A DNA stretch of 62,046 nt from Mycobacterium sp. 1245805.9. GTDB taxonomy: Bacteria; Actinomycetota; Actinomycetes; Mycobacteriales; Mycobacteriaceae. The notes under the pieces are model-generated. The model did not search any database. It saw nothing but the letters and a program-made list of their open reading frames with translations, and was not told where the DNA came from. The stretch covers positions 1 to 62,046 of the forward strand of contig NZ_LZKR01000212.1 of NCBI RefSeq assembly GCF_001672915.1. The letters run 5' to 3'. Positions 15,807 to 24,479 of this stretch are shown in pieces. The translations under genes were made by a program, and so were the position numbers. Each line of letters starts with the position of its first letter. The first letter of the stretch is position 1.

Positions 15807-17555
15807 ATGTCCACTTCGGCGGCCTTGTTACAAGGGCTTCGGGCGAGCCGGCCGTTCCCGGAACGTGTCCGCCCCAAGGGTAGCCTCATCTACCGGCTCA
15901 TCACGACGACCGATCACAAGATGATCGGGATGATGTATGTCGTCGCGTGCTTTACGTTCTTTTTACTCGGCGGGCTCATGGCACTCCTGATCCGTGCCGA
16001 ACTGGCCGCACCTGGGCTGCAGTTTCTGTCCAACGAGCAATACAACCAACTGTTCACCATGCACGGCACGGTCATGCTGCTGTTCTATGCGACCCCGATC
16101 GTGTTCGGGTTCGCCAACCTGGTGCTGCCTCTGCAGATCGGCGCCCCGGACGTTGCCTTCCCTCGGCTCAACGCGCTGTCGTTCTGGCTGTTCGTGTTCG
16201 GTGCGGTCATTGCCCTGGCCGGCTTCATCGCCCCCGGCGGCCCGGCGGACTTTGGTTGGACCGCCTACACCCCGCTTTCCGACGCGATCCACTCGCCCGG
16301 CCCGGGAGGTGACTTGTGGATTCTGGGGCTTATCGTCGGCGGCTTGGGCACGATCCTGGGTGGGGTCAACATGATCACCACTGTGGTGTGTCTGCGCGCC
16401 CCGGGCATGACGATGTTCCGGATGCCGGTCTTCACGTGGAACATCCTGGTCACCAGCATCATGGTGCTGGTGGCGTTCCCGCTCCTGACGGCGGCGTTGT
16501 TCGGGTTGGCCGCCGACCGCCATCTCGGCGCGCACGCGTTCGACCCGGCCAACGGCGGAGTCCTGCTGTGGCAGCACATGTTCTGGTTCTTCGGCCACCC
16601 CGAGGTCTACATCATCGCGCTGCCCTTCTTCGGTATCATCACCGAAGTCATCCCGGTTTTCGCCCGCAAACCGCTGTTCGGCTACTCCACCATGGTTTAC
16701 GCCACCATCAGCATCGGGGCGCTGTCGATCGCGGTCTGGGCGCACCACCTGTATGCCACCGGTGCGGTGCTGCTCCCGTTTTTTTCCTTCGCCACCTACC
16801 TCATCGCCGTTCCTACCGGAATCAAGTTCGTCAACTGGATCGGCACAATGTGGAAGGGGCAGTTGACCTTCGAGACCCCGATGCTGTTCGCAGCAGGTTT
16901 CCTCGTGACCTTTCTGCTCGGCGGCATGTCGGGCGTGCTGCTGGCCAGCCCACCGATCGACTTTCACGTCACCGACACGTACTTTGTGGTCGCCCACTTC
17001 CATTACGTTCTGTTCGGCACCATCGTGTTCGCCACTTACGCCGGGCTGTATTTCTGGTTCCCCAAGATGACCGGGAGGCTACTCGACGAGCGGCTGGGCA
17101 AGTTGCACTTCTGGCTGACGCTGATCGGGTTTCACACAACGTTTCTGGTACAACACTGGCTCGGCAACAAGGGGATGCCGCGGCGCTACGCCGACTACCT
17201 GCCCACCGACGGGTTCACCACACTCAATGTCGTCTCAACGATCGGGGCGTTCATCCTCGGTGCTTCGATGCTGCCATTCGTGTGGAACGTGTTTCGTAGC
17301 TGGCGCTATGGCGAACCGGTGACCGTCGACGACCCCTGGGGGCATGGTAATTCTCTCGAGTGGGCCACCAGTAGCCCACCCCCGCGGCATAACTTCACCG
17401 AATTGCCGCGCATCCGTTCTGAGCGACCCGCGTTCGAGCTGCACTATCCACACATGATCGACCGCATGCGGAGTGAGGCCCACTTCGTGCGCGCAGCGAA
17501 TAAGCGGCAACCGCCACGGAATGTTCCCGAGCGAGGGACGCGGCCACTCGCCTAG
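15807..17555 (+). CDS. ctaD: Cytochrome c oxidase subunit I (aa3-type), additional copy
   Basis: This 582-aa polytopic membrane protein keeps all haem-copper ligands: the haem a His in TMHGTVML, the Cu-B His and cross-linked Tyr in GHPEVY, the His pair in VWAHHLY, and the two His in VAHFHYV. The D-channel Asp in GAPDVAFPRLN is also kept. It sits 12 bp after transaldolase and no subunit II, III or haem A gene is nearby. It is therefore probably an orphan alternative subunit I that uses the core complex partners made elsewhere. The last gene of its operon, it faces the sigma-factor gene convergently. Confidence 0.93.
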   Translation: MSTSAALLQGLRASRPFPERVRPKGSLIYRLITTTDHKMIGMMYVVACFTFFLLGGLMALLIRAELAAPGLQFLSNEQYNQLFTMHGTVMLLFYATPIVFGFANLVLPLQIGAPDVAFPRLNALSFWLFVFGAVIALAGFIAPGGPADFGWTAYTPLSDAIHSPGPGGDLWILGLIVGGLGTILGGVNMITTVVCLRAPGMTMFRMPVFTWNILVTSIMVLVAFPLLTAALFGLAADRHLGAHAFDPANGGVLLWQHMFWFFGHPEVYIIALPFFGIITEVIPVFARKPLFGYSTMVYATISIGALSIAVWAHHLYATGAVLLPFFSFATYLIAVPTGIKFVNWIGTMWKGQLTFETPMLFAAGFLVTFLLGGMSGVLLASPPIDFHVTDTYFVVAHFHYVLFGTIVFATYAGLYFWFPKMTGRLLDERLGKLHFWLTLIGFHTTFLVQHWLGNKGMPRRYADYLPTDGFTTLNVVSTIGAFILGASMLPFVWNVFRSWRYGEPVTVDDPWGHGNSLEWATSSPPPRHNFTELPRIRSERPAFELHYPHMIDRMRSEAHFVRAANKRQPPRNVPERGTRPLA

Positions 17556-17579
17556 CGGGGTCAGCCGTCGGCTTCCGGA

Positions 17580-18287
17580 TCAACGCTGCTGAACCAGTCT
17601 CCGTTGACTCTTACGCACCGTTGGTGGCTCCGTTCGGCGCCTCGGCTGCTGTCCTGGCCGGCCGACTTGCGAGTCGAATAATAATTCGCGCAATTGTTTT
17701 CGTCCGCGGTTGATCCTCGAACCTACCGTTCCTTGCCGGGTGTCCGTCATCGCTGCGATTTCCTTGTAGGAGTATCCCTCGATGTCGGCGAAATACACGG
17801 CGGTGCGAAACTCCTCAGGTAGGGCCATCATTGCCGCCTGCAGATGCGGGTCGAGCAGCGCTTGGAGCGCGTGGTCTTCGGCCGACCGGAGGCCGCCCGA
17901 AGCGCGGGGGGCACTGGCCATTATCTGTCGGTCGGTGAACTCAGCAGTGGGACGTTCTGCGGGACGGCGCTTTTGCCTCCGGTAGCCACTGATATACGTG
18001 TTGATCATGATCCGCCGCAGCCATGCGTTGAGGTTCGTTCCTGGCTCGAATGCCCGGAGACCGGCATAAGCATTAAGCACGGTTTCTTGCACCAGATCCT
18101 CGGCGTCCAGTCGGTTCAAGGTCATCCGAAGGGCCTGTCGATAGAGAGGCTCAAGCAGCGGTATGATGGCGCCTTCGAATTGAGTGTGCGGCGAAACATC
18201 AAGCGCCCTTGTGCATTCCCCGCGCACGCGAGCCACGTTATGCTCCCGCCATCGCGAAGAGGTCTGACACATCGCAAGGGTGGCCAC
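17580..18287 (-). CDS. SigH-like ECF RNA polymerase sigma factor
   Basis: This 235-aa protein has sigma region 2 (DAEDLVQETVLNAYAGLRAF, then EPGTNLNAWLRRI) and region 4 (ALPEEFRTAVYFADIEGYSY, KEIAAM, GTVGSRINRGRKQLR). The wording closely follows mycobacterial SigH, the thiol-oxidation sigma factor. The start is GTG 18287; upstream the frame closes within a few codons. No RshA-type anti-sigma gene with an HxxxCxxC motif is adjacent. Element copy 4 lies 173 bp upstream in the same orientation, so the gene seems to belong to the regulon. The C-terminus is extended by a basic tail of about 30 residues. Confidence 0.88.
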   Translation of the reverse strand: MATLAMCQTSSRWREHNVARVRGECTRALDVSPHTQFEGAIIPLLEPLYRQALRMTLNRLDAEDLVQETVLNAYAGLRAFEPGTNLNAWLRRIMINTYISGYRRQKRRPAERPTAEFTDRQIMASAPRASGGLRSAEDHALQALLDPHLQAAMMALPEEFRTAVYFADIEGYSYKEIAAMTDTRQGTVGSRINRGRKQLRELLFDSQVGRPGQQPRRRTEPPTVRKSQRRLVQQR

Positions 18288-18459
18288 CGCTTGCGGGAGT
18301 CAGCTGTTCGGCTGCAGCGTTGCCGGTCATCGCATGATCTTCTTTCTGTCGCTGTAGATACGCGGTCGTTTGCGGCCCGACAAATGCCGATTCGAGGTTG
18401 CCGACCTCGGCCAAGGAACTGCTCCGCGCGCCAATCTGGTGCCAGCATCTACTGCCAGG

Positions 18460-18501
18460 GGGTGAGTGGTCATCACCCGCCGACGCAATTCATCCGGATG
18501 A
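18460..18501 (-). promoter_or_regulatory. Composite regulon element, copy 4
   Basis: On the minus strand it is TCATCCGGATGA, 11 nt, then GGGTGATGACCACTCACCC, with TAGATGCTG 8 nt later. The palindrome has compensating changes in both arms (C to T and G to A), which supports symmetry being selected. Apart from this element the stretch 18288-18589 shows no gene; it forms a leader of about 150 nt before the sigma factor. Confidence 0.85.
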
Positions 18502-18589
18502 GCGTTTGCCCCACTTACGATGCACAACCGTTCCACCCGTTCGCAATGTCGTGGGGCCCACTAGGCATGTCACCCAAATGGTCTGGGTT

Positions 18590-19060
18590 CTACGAACGCG
18601 TGCGACCCTCATGGTCGGTGGCGTCCTCCTCGACGATTATGTGGATAGCGGCTTCCTCAGCCGATGCAGCGCCGCCGTCGATTCCCACGTCGATGGCGCG
18701 GTAATCGCTACTTGGATCCGCGGGGTCTACTCCGACGGCGACGAGCCGACCGGCACGCATGTCCCCAACCTGACGATCGATAGGCTCGCCATCGCCGTCG
18801 GCGCTGTCGCCGATCCCGTCGCCGTCCCACTGATCGGTAACGTCGGGCAGCTCGCGGGCCAATCGGCGCGCCAGGCTTTCGTGGGTTCGCGCTTCCCGCG
18901 CGGTCAGCCCCCACGCCCGCAATTCGCGCGGGCTTTCCGGTGGCGAGTAGCCTTCGTCCAGATCGATGCCGGTCTCTTCTGAGTCCAGGCTTTCTTCTGG
19001 TTCGAGCAGATGGGCCTGCACGTCATCGAACTCAGAAATCCCCATCGGCGCCATCTCCAT
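18590..19060 (-). CDS. DUF5709-like acidic protein
   Basis: This 156-aa very acidic soluble protein has SLDSEETGIDLDEGYSPPE near the start and GLTAREARTHESLARRLARE in the middle, the layout I know from mycobacterial DUF5709 proteins. The C-terminus has SAEEAAIHI. No enzymatic motif is visible and the role is unknown. It stands alone under element copy 5, 102 bp upstream of its ATG. Confidence 0.75.
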   Translation of the reverse strand: MEMAPMGISEFDDVQAHLLEPEESLDSEETGIDLDEGYSPPESPRELRAWGLTAREARTHESLARRLARELPDVTDQWDGDGIGDSADGDGEPIDRQVGDMRAGRLVAVGVDPADPSSDYRAIDVGIDGGAASAEEAAIHIIVEEDATDHEGRTRS

Positions 19061-19161
19061 TCGGTATCTCTAAGGCCCACTCGCGCAGTCAGGTCCGCCA
19101 CTTCAGCGAGACCACTGAACACGCTTGGTCGGTGTGGATCCGGTGAGCATGCCGTATGGAG

Positions 19162-19202
19162 GGGTGAACTGTCGTCGCCCATCTCGCGAGTCGCCCGGGT
19201 GA
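19162..19202 (-). promoter_or_regulatory. Composite regulon element, copy 5
   Basis: On the minus strand it is TCACCCGGGCGA, 10 nt, then GGGCGACGACAGTTCACCC, with GGCATGCTC 8 nt later. It is the most degenerate palindrome of the set but keeps the spacing. It drives the DUF5709-like gene. Confidence 0.75.
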
Positions 19203-19365
19203 TAGACGGACGAACCGCGGAGCCGCAACCGGGCGTGATATCCGGGGGATAGGACCGCCCAGGTCATCATGCGATTCGCTGTTGATCTATCCGCGCGACG
19301 AATGAGCGACGTCAGTTGACGCTTTCCGGACGGTTCTTTTTCCTAGTCGCCATGAGCCTCCCTAA

Positions 19366-19408
19366 CCGCCCGGGTGAATAAGTTTGCCGGGCGATGACTA
19401 GTCATCCC
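19366..19408 (+). promoter_or_regulatory. Composite regulon element, copy 6
   Basis: It is CCGCCCGGGTGA, 11 nt, then GGGCGATGACTAGTCATCCC, where the inverted repeat is extended to a near-perfect 20-bp palindrome. The -10-like string TAAATGCT follows at 19416-19423. It is back to back with copy 5 and drives the unit starting at 19540. Confidence 0.8.
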
Positions 19409-19539
19409 ACATCGATAAATGCTGGCTTATCAGATGGTTGGCCCGGCACGTAAAGCTCGCCACGTCATTGGGATCCGCGTTCGGCGACTTGGCCCTGTTT
19501 ATCACCGCGGGAAGCCATCGCCACGAATTGGAGAATCAG

Positions 19540-20028
19540 ATGAAACCCCGCCAATCTCAACGATTGCCTGCTGAATACGGCTACGGCGACGCGCGAACAC
19601 AACGGCTGCTGCATCGAATGCGTGACGCCCTCGGTGCCCGGCGGTGGACGCACCGGAAAGGAGATCCCGCGATCGACCCCGTCCCGGGGATGGAGGAGCA
19701 ACTTCATGCGCTGCGGCCGGTCTGCAGCGCCCAGCGGGTGTCGACCGGCAACACTTGCGGTGCGCCCGCGACAGCGGTCGCCGAGATACACGCCATCGAC
19801 GGATGCGACCAGATGGGGCTGAACCCAGACGGCGATATCGTCGAGACGCTCTGCCCACCCTGCCTGGCTACTTTGCGTCGGGCTATGGCGGCCTATGTGG
19901 GCGACAAACGGGAGATGGCGTCCCGATGCGGCACCCGCCCGCTGTGCTCCACCTGCGGGCGTCCCACTGGATACCTGCGCAGCGTCTTCTCCGTGCGCAT
20001 GATTGTGCCCGCGGGCCCGGCATCATGA
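19540..20028 (+). CDS. Cysteine-rich, probably zinc-binding hypothetical protein
   Basis: This 162-aa protein starts at ATG 19540, chosen for the GGAG 7 nt before it; a TTG at 19438 would add 34 residues. It contains several Cys placements suited to a zinc site: NTCGAP, ETLCPPCLATL and PLCSTCGRPTG. I do not recognise the family. It is the first gene of a unit that continues with a 42-aa frame and an esterase. A redox-sensing zinc-ribbon role would fit the island, but this is inference. Confidence 0.6.
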   Translation: MKPRQSQRLPAEYGYGDARTQRLLHRMRDALGARRWTHRKGDPAIDPVPGMEEQLHALRPVCSAQRVSTGNTCGAPATAVAEIHAIDGCDQMGLNPDGDIVETLCPPCLATLRRAMAAYVGDKREMASRCGTRPLCSTCGRPTGYLRSVFSVRMIVPAGPAS

Positions 20029-20153
20029 ACCGACAGCGTGTGGCCCGCTATTTGTGGCAGTGGTTTCCGGTGATTACACCGTCCTCACGTTCTTTCGTGG
20101 GGCGCTTCGCACGCCGACGCGGCGTGAATGTGGTTGGAGCGCGGGGCAATTAA
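20025..20153 (+). CDS. Small basic 42-aa protein coupled to the Cys-rich gene
   Basis: The ATG at 20025 overlaps the stop of the preceding gene (ATGA), and the frame encodes 42 residues, rich in Arg and aromatic residues (RYLWQWFPV, then SFVGRFARRRG). It is strongly basic with one amphipathic segment. No family is recognised. The coupling and the fit between two genes of one operon are the support. Confidence 0.4.
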   Translation: MNRQRVARYLWQWFPVITPSSRSFVGRFARRRGVNVVGARGN

Positions 20154-20177
20154 GGACGGCGGCATGGAAGTGATGAT

Positions 20178-21191
20178 ATGAGTTCATTCGCCACCATATC
20201 GGGTCCACCGCGATATCCGGTCCGCGCGGGCGCGGTCGTTGACGTTACTCCGGACGGTCCGAGCATCGCCGGGCGCATCGCCTCGATCGGTGCCCGGCTG
20301 ACGATCAGGCCTGCGTTGAGGGTGGGCTGCTACCTGCCATCGGTGCCCTGGCCGTGGGGCGCAGTGGAATTCGCCGCACGGGCCATCCCGCCGGCACCGG
20401 GTACGGTGCGCGCAGGTATCGACCTGGCGCATTGCACCGCGCAGCTCGTCCGTGCCGCAGGGGTGCTACCAGCCGACGGTACCCGCCGGGTTGTGCTGTA
20501 TCTGCACGGCGGAGCGTTCCTCACCTGCGGCGCTCACTCGCACGGCCGACTGGTGACCATGCTGTCGCGTTTCGCCGACAGCCCCGTACTCGTGCCCAAC
20601 TACCGCAAGATTCCCAAGCATTCGGTCAGCGACGCGATCGACGACTGCTACGACGGGTACTCGTGGTTGCGCCGACAGGGCTATCAGCCCGACCAGATCG
20701 TGCTGGCCGGCGATTCCGCCGGCGGCTATCTGGCGCTAGCGCTGGCCCAACGCCTGGTCGACTGCGGCGAGCAGCCCGCCGCGTTGGTGGCGATGTCACC
20801 GCTCCTGCAACTGTCGACCCGCCCCAAAACGACCAATCCCAATCTCGGCTCGGATGCGATGTTTCCGCCCAGAGCGTTCGACGCCTTGCACGAATTGATC
20901 GCCCGTGCCGGGGCTCCCCGCGGCGCCAACCGGCGCCCTGACGCGTTCTACGAGCCACTCGATAACATCCGACCCGGCCTACCACCCACTCTGATCCATG
21001 TGTCCGGCGGCGAGGTGTTACTTCACGACGCCCAGCTGGCGGCCCAGCGGCTGGCCGCGGCCGGTGTGCCGGTCGAAGTGCAGATATGGCCGGGCCAAAT
21101 CCACGTGTTCCAACTCGGCGCGCCGGTGATTCCCGAAGCGACCCGCTCACTGCGCCAGATCGGCCGCTACATCCGCGACGCGACCGGATGA
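20178..21191 (+). CDS. Alpha/beta-hydrolase of the hormone-sensitive lipase family
   Basis: This 337-aa carboxylesterase/lipase has the oxyanion-hole motif HGGAF, the nucleophile elbow GDSAGG, an acid position after HVSGGEVLLHDA, and the catalytic His in GQIHVFQ. The length and motifs match the mycobacterial LipF/LipH/LipR group. No signal peptide is obvious. It is the last gene of the unit under element copy 6. The substrate is not deducible; ester-type electrophiles or lipids are possible. Confidence 0.88.
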   Translation: MSSFATISGPPRYPVRAGAVVDVTPDGPSIAGRIASIGARLTIRPALRVGCYLPSVPWPWGAVEFAARAIPPAPGTVRAGIDLAHCTAQLVRAAGVLPADGTRRVVLYLHGGAFLTCGAHSHGRLVTMLSRFADSPVLVPNYRKIPKHSVSDAIDDCYDGYSWLRRQGYQPDQIVLAGDSAGGYLALALAQRLVDCGEQPAALVAMSPLLQLSTRPKTTNPNLGSDAMFPPRAFDALHELIARAGAPRGANRRPDAFYEPLDNIRPGLPPTLIHVSGGEVLLHDAQLAAQRLAAAGVPVEVQIWPGQIHVFQLGAPVIPEATRSLRQIGRYIRDATG

Positions 21192-21213
21192 CGAATCGAT
21201 GATGCCTTCGCGC

Positions 21214-21255
21214 TCACCCGGGTGAATTGGTTCGCCGGGTGATGACGATTCACCC
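21214..21255 (+). promoter_or_regulatory. Composite regulon element, copy 7
   Basis: It is a perfect TCACCCGGGTGA, 11 nt, then a perfect GGGTGATGACGATTCACCC, with TAAATGCTG 8 nt later. It lies just before the longest operon of the island (21300-28296). Copies 2 and 7 have identical inverted repeats. Confidence 0.88.
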
Positions 21256-21299
21256 CGCGTCGGTAAATGCTGTTCGGAAGTTGGCGAGCGGAGGCTGAA

Positions 21300-21545
21300 A
21301 TGCAGTCGACGATTTACCAGATCTGCATTCGAGGCCGCCTGACGGAGCGCCTCGGGTCCGCATTAGAAGGGATGCGCCTCGAGGCCGGTTCGACCGAAAG
21401 CGTGTTCACGGGTGAAATCTGTGACCAGTCACAGCTTTACGGTCTCCTCGACCGGGTCCGTGACCTAGGACTTGAGCTCGTCAGCGTACAACCGCAATCC
21501 GCGGCCGACCCGACAGCAAATATCCGCATCAGAAAGGACCTGTAA
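21300..21545 (+). CDS. 81-aa small conserved-type protein of unknown function
   Basis: It starts at ATG 21300 with GGAG 6 nt upstream. The beta-alpha pattern (TIYQICIRGRL, then LLDRVRDLGLELVSVQP) suggests a small ACT-like or ferredoxin-like fold. No catalytic residues are visible. Its TAA overlaps the next start (TAATG), so it is coupled to the quinone oxidoreductase and may be a partner or sensor subunit (inference). Confidence 0.65.
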   Translation: MQSTIYQICIRGRLTERLGSALEGMRLEAGSTESVFTGEICDQSQLYGLLDRVRDLGLELVSVQPQSAADPTANIRIRKDL

Positions 21546-22465
21546 TGCAAGCCATCACCGTTTCGGATCGCGACGCCGGCGTCGCTGGCCTGTCGCTGAC
21601 GGACCTGCCCTACCCGCAGGCTGCCGACAACGACGTTATCGTGCGAGTACACGCCGCGGGTTTCACACCCGGGGAGCTTGACTGGCCGCACACTTGGATC
21701 GACCGGGCGGGTCATGACCGGACACCGAGCGTGCCCGGCCACGAGCTGTCGGGCGTCGTGGTTGAGTTGGGTTATGGCACCACGCTTTTGACCGTCGGCC
21801 AGCGCGTGTTCGGGCTCGCCGACTGGGCCCGCAACGGCTCGCTGGCGGAGTACACCGCCATGGAAGCCCGCAATCTCGCACCGCTGCCGATGGACATCGA
21901 CCACACCACCGCGGCGGCGCTGCCGATCTCGGGATTGGCTGCCTGGCAAGGCCTGTTCGACCACGGCCGCCTCGCCGCCGGGCAAACGGTGCTGATCCAC
22001 GGCGCCGCAGGTGGGGTCGGGTCGATCGCGGTACAGCTCGCTCGGGAGGTTGGTGCCCGGGTCATCGGTACCGGCCGGACGTCGGACCGAGACCGGGCGT
22101 TGCAACTCGGCGCCGACAGCTTCCTCGACTTGGAGACTGAAAAGCTCGAGGATGCAGGCGAAGTCGACGTGGTGTTCGATGTGATCGGCGGCGACATCCT
22201 CGCCCGATCCGCCGCTCTGGTCCGGGCCGGTGGAACGCTGGTCACCGTTGCCGAGCCGCCAAAGACCCAGCCGCGCGACGGACGGGCCATTTTCTTCCTG
22301 GTCGAAGCCGACCGGACCCAGCTCGCCGGCCTCGCAGCGCGGGTACGCGATGGGCGCATCAAACCGGTGATCGGCGCTGTGCTGCCACTCGCGGAAGCTG
22401 CCACCGCGTTCGCTCCCGGCAAGCGCATCCCCGGCAAGACGATCCTGCGCGTAGCCAAAGACTGA
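21545..22465 (+). CDS. NADP-dependent quinone oxidoreductase (zeta-crystallin type)
   Basis: This 306-aa medium-chain reductase is without structural zinc ligands. It has an N-terminal GroES-like domain (VPGHELSGVVVELG) and the nucleotide motif HGAAGGVGSIAVQLA. The C-terminal region RDGRIKPVIGAVLPLAEAA is typical of QOR. Such enzymes reduce quinones or enones with NADPH. It is coupled to the 81-aa gene and precedes a secreted cupin by 21 bp. Confidence 0.9.
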   Translation: MQAITVSDRDAGVAGLSLTDLPYPQAADNDVIVRVHAAGFTPGELDWPHTWIDRAGHDRTPSVPGHELSGVVVELGYGTTLLTVGQRVFGLADWARNGSLAEYTAMEARNLAPLPMDIDHTTAAALPISGLAAWQGLFDHGRLAAGQTVLIHGAAGGVGSIAVQLAREVGARVIGTGRTSDRDRALQLGADSFLDLETEKLEDAGEVDVVFDVIGGDILARSAALVRAGGTLVTVAEPPKTQPRDGRAIFFLVEADRTQLAGLAARVRDGRIKPVIGAVLPLAEAATAFAPGKRIPGKTILRVAKD

Positions 22466-22485
22466 AAAGGGAAAGGCAGCCGAAA

Positions 22486-22920
22486 ATGGTTCTGAAAATA
22501 CCACTCGCCGCACTGACAGCCGCGGTGATGCTCACGCCCGGGGCCCACGCCGAGCCGACGCAAGAGGATTCCGGTCAAAAGCCGGTAGTCCGCCCAGTGT
22601 TCAATCAGCCCACCAATGTTCCGGGCAAATCGCTTGAGGCAGTGACGGTGAGTTATCCGCCGGGAGCTAGAAGCGGAGCTCACCACCACGCCAAATCGGC
22701 GTTCATCATGGCGTACGTGATATCCGGAGCGATCCGCAGTCAAGTCGAAGGTGAGCCTGCGCGCGTCTATCACGCCGGTGAGACGTGGAAGGAGGTCCCC
22801 GGAGCGCACCACACGATCAGTGAAAATGCGAGCGCCACCGAACCCGCCGAACTACTGGCGGTCTTCCTGCTCGATACCGGAGACGAGCCGCTTACCACGG
22901 ATGACGATGCCAGCCGGTGA
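22486..22920 (+). CDS. Exported cupin-domain protein
   Basis: This 144-aa protein has an N-terminal signal peptide (IPLAALTAAVMLTPGAHA, cleavage after AHA) and one cupin barrel. Metal-ligand candidates are the His cluster GAHHHAKSA and the late GAHH. The second beta motif is ISGAIRSQVEG. The substrate is unknown. It is the only clearly exported enzyme-like protein in this operon. Confidence 0.8.
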   Translation: MVLKIPLAALTAAVMLTPGAHAEPTQEDSGQKPVVRPVFNQPTNVPGKSLEAVTVSYPPGARSGAHHHAKSAFIMAYVISGAIRSQVEGEPARVYHAGETWKEVPGAHHTISENASATEPAELLAVFLLDTGDEPLTTDDDASR

Positions 22921-22958
22921 CCGTCGCGTCGACAGCGAAAGACGTTGGTGAGAGGTAA

Positions 22959-24437
22959 ATGAAAGCAAGCAAAGACTTCGACGTCATCGTTTTAGGTGGC
23001 GGGGTGGGTGGTGTGGCCGCCGTGCGGAAGCTTGCGGCGGTGGGCCTTTCGGTGGCGCTCGTGGAGGATCGTCTGGTCGGCGGGGAGTGTCATTACTGGG
23101 GCTGCAACCCGAGCAAAACGCTGCTACGCCCCATCGAGGTACTCAACCTCGCGAGGGCAGTTCCTGGTGTGCGGGAGGCCGTTTCGGGGCAGAAATTAGA
23201 CGTTTCGGCCGTCTTCGCGAAGCGCGACGAGCTCATCGAACACCTTTCGGACCAAGACCGCACGGCATCGTTGCAGCAAGCCGGGGTAGCGGTGTTTCAT
23301 GGCTTCGGCCGGTTGACCGGCCAACGAACAGTGCGCGTGGCCTATGCCCTGGGGGATACCACCGAAACCGTCTTGACCGCACGCCACGCGGTCGTGCTGG
23401 CCACCGGAACCCGTCCGAACGTGCCGGAGATACCTGGGCTGGCGCAAGCACGCCCGTGGACCAATCGGGACTTGACGAGCATGACGCAAGTGCCACCCAG
23501 CGCGCTGGTGGTGGGCGGCGGCCCCGTCGCTGTCGAGTTTGCGACCATCCTGAGCGGTTTGGGCTCAGCGGTAACACTTTTGGTGCGGGAGAACACCCTG
23601 CTCTCCAACTGTGAACCCGAAGCTCGCGAAGTAGTCACGCAGTCACTGCGAAGCAAAGGCGTCAAGATTCACTTTGAGGCAGAGTTGTCGGCGGTAGCCC
23701 GCCCCAGGTCGGGCGGGCCGGTGACCGCAACTTTTCGGCGCCAGACCATCGAGGTGGACGAGGTCGTCCTGGCCACCGGACGGCGCAACAACACCGACAA
23801 CATCGGCCTGGAAACCATTGGCCTGCCGGCCGGCGGGATCGTTTCTGTGGACGACCATCTCCAGGCGGTCGGCGTCACAGGCGACTGGCTCTACGCTCTG
23901 GGAGATACCACCGGGCGCGCTCGGCTGTCTCATATATCCACCTACCACGGCCGTGTCGTGGCTGACATCATCACGGCCCGGGCGGCGGGGCGAGAACTCT
24001 CCGAGAACGAGCTGGTTGCCCGAGATACCGGCAGCCTCGCGCAGGTTATCCACACTGATCCTCAAGTGGCCTGGGTGGGCCGCACCGAAAGTCAGGCCAA
24101 AGCAGAAGGGTTCGCGGTGCGGACGCGAACTGCCCATTACCCCGGCGCGGTGTCATTCCTCGCCCTCTACCGGGATGGGTTCGATGGATGGGCGAAACTG
24201 GTCATCAACGACGAGACCAACACACTGCTCGGAGCGACATTCGTCGGCCCGCAGTTCTCGGAACTGGTTCAAGCAGCCACCCTGGCCATCGTCGCGAAGG
24301 TCCCAGTCAGTCTGCTACGCCATGCCGTCGCGCCACATCCGACGGTCAATCAGGTCTGGGATCCGCTACTCGCCCAGGAGTCCGAACTTGCCGCGTTGCT
24401 GAAAGACCGGGCGCAATCAGCACAGAAGAGCGCTTAA
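22959..24437 (+). CDS. FAD-dependent disulfide oxidoreductase, atypical
   Basis: This 492-aa member of the pyridine nucleotide-disulfide family has an FAD motif (GGGVGGVAAV), the redox disulfide in GGECHYWGCNPSK, an NAD(P) motif (VGGGPVAVEFA) and the FAD-closing ALGDTTG. The active-site wording CHYWGC differs from the CLNxGC of lipoamide dehydrogenases. The C-terminal motif reads HPTVNQ, so the Glu of the His-Glu dyad is Gln. It is therefore unlikely to be a normal E3 and may reduce a quinone, metal ion or special disulfide. It sits 38 bp after the cupin gene. Confidence 0.85.
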   Translation: MKASKDFDVIVLGGGVGGVAAVRKLAAVGLSVALVEDRLVGGECHYWGCNPSKTLLRPIEVLNLARAVPGVREAVSGQKLDVSAVFAKRDELIEHLSDQDRTASLQQAGVAVFHGFGRLTGQRTVRVAYALGDTTETVLTARHAVVLATGTRPNVPEIPGLAQARPWTNRDLTSMTQVPPSALVVGGGPVAVEFATILSGLGSAVTLLVRENTLLSNCEPEAREVVTQSLRSKGVKIHFEAELSAVARPRSGGPVTATFRRQTIEVDEVVLATGRRNNTDNIGLETIGLPAGGIVSVDDHLQAVGVTGDWLYALGDTTGRARLSHISTYHGRVVADIITARAAGRELSENELVARDTGSLAQVIHTDPQVAWVGRTESQAKAEGFAVRTRTAHYPGAVSFLALYRDGFDGWAKLVINDETNTLLGATFVGPQFSELVQAATLAIVAKVPVSLLRHAVAPHPTVNQVWDPLLAQESELAALLKDRAQSAQKSA

Positions 24438-24479
24438 GCGGATCAACCCGTTTGAACCTTGATCTTGAGAGGAACCCCG

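Noticed and set aside
18122..18448. 108-codon frame overlapping the sigma-factor start on the same strand
   Set aside because: It overlaps the sigma gene in another frame, has no family likeness and is rich in Arg/Ser/Cys as expected for a shadow.
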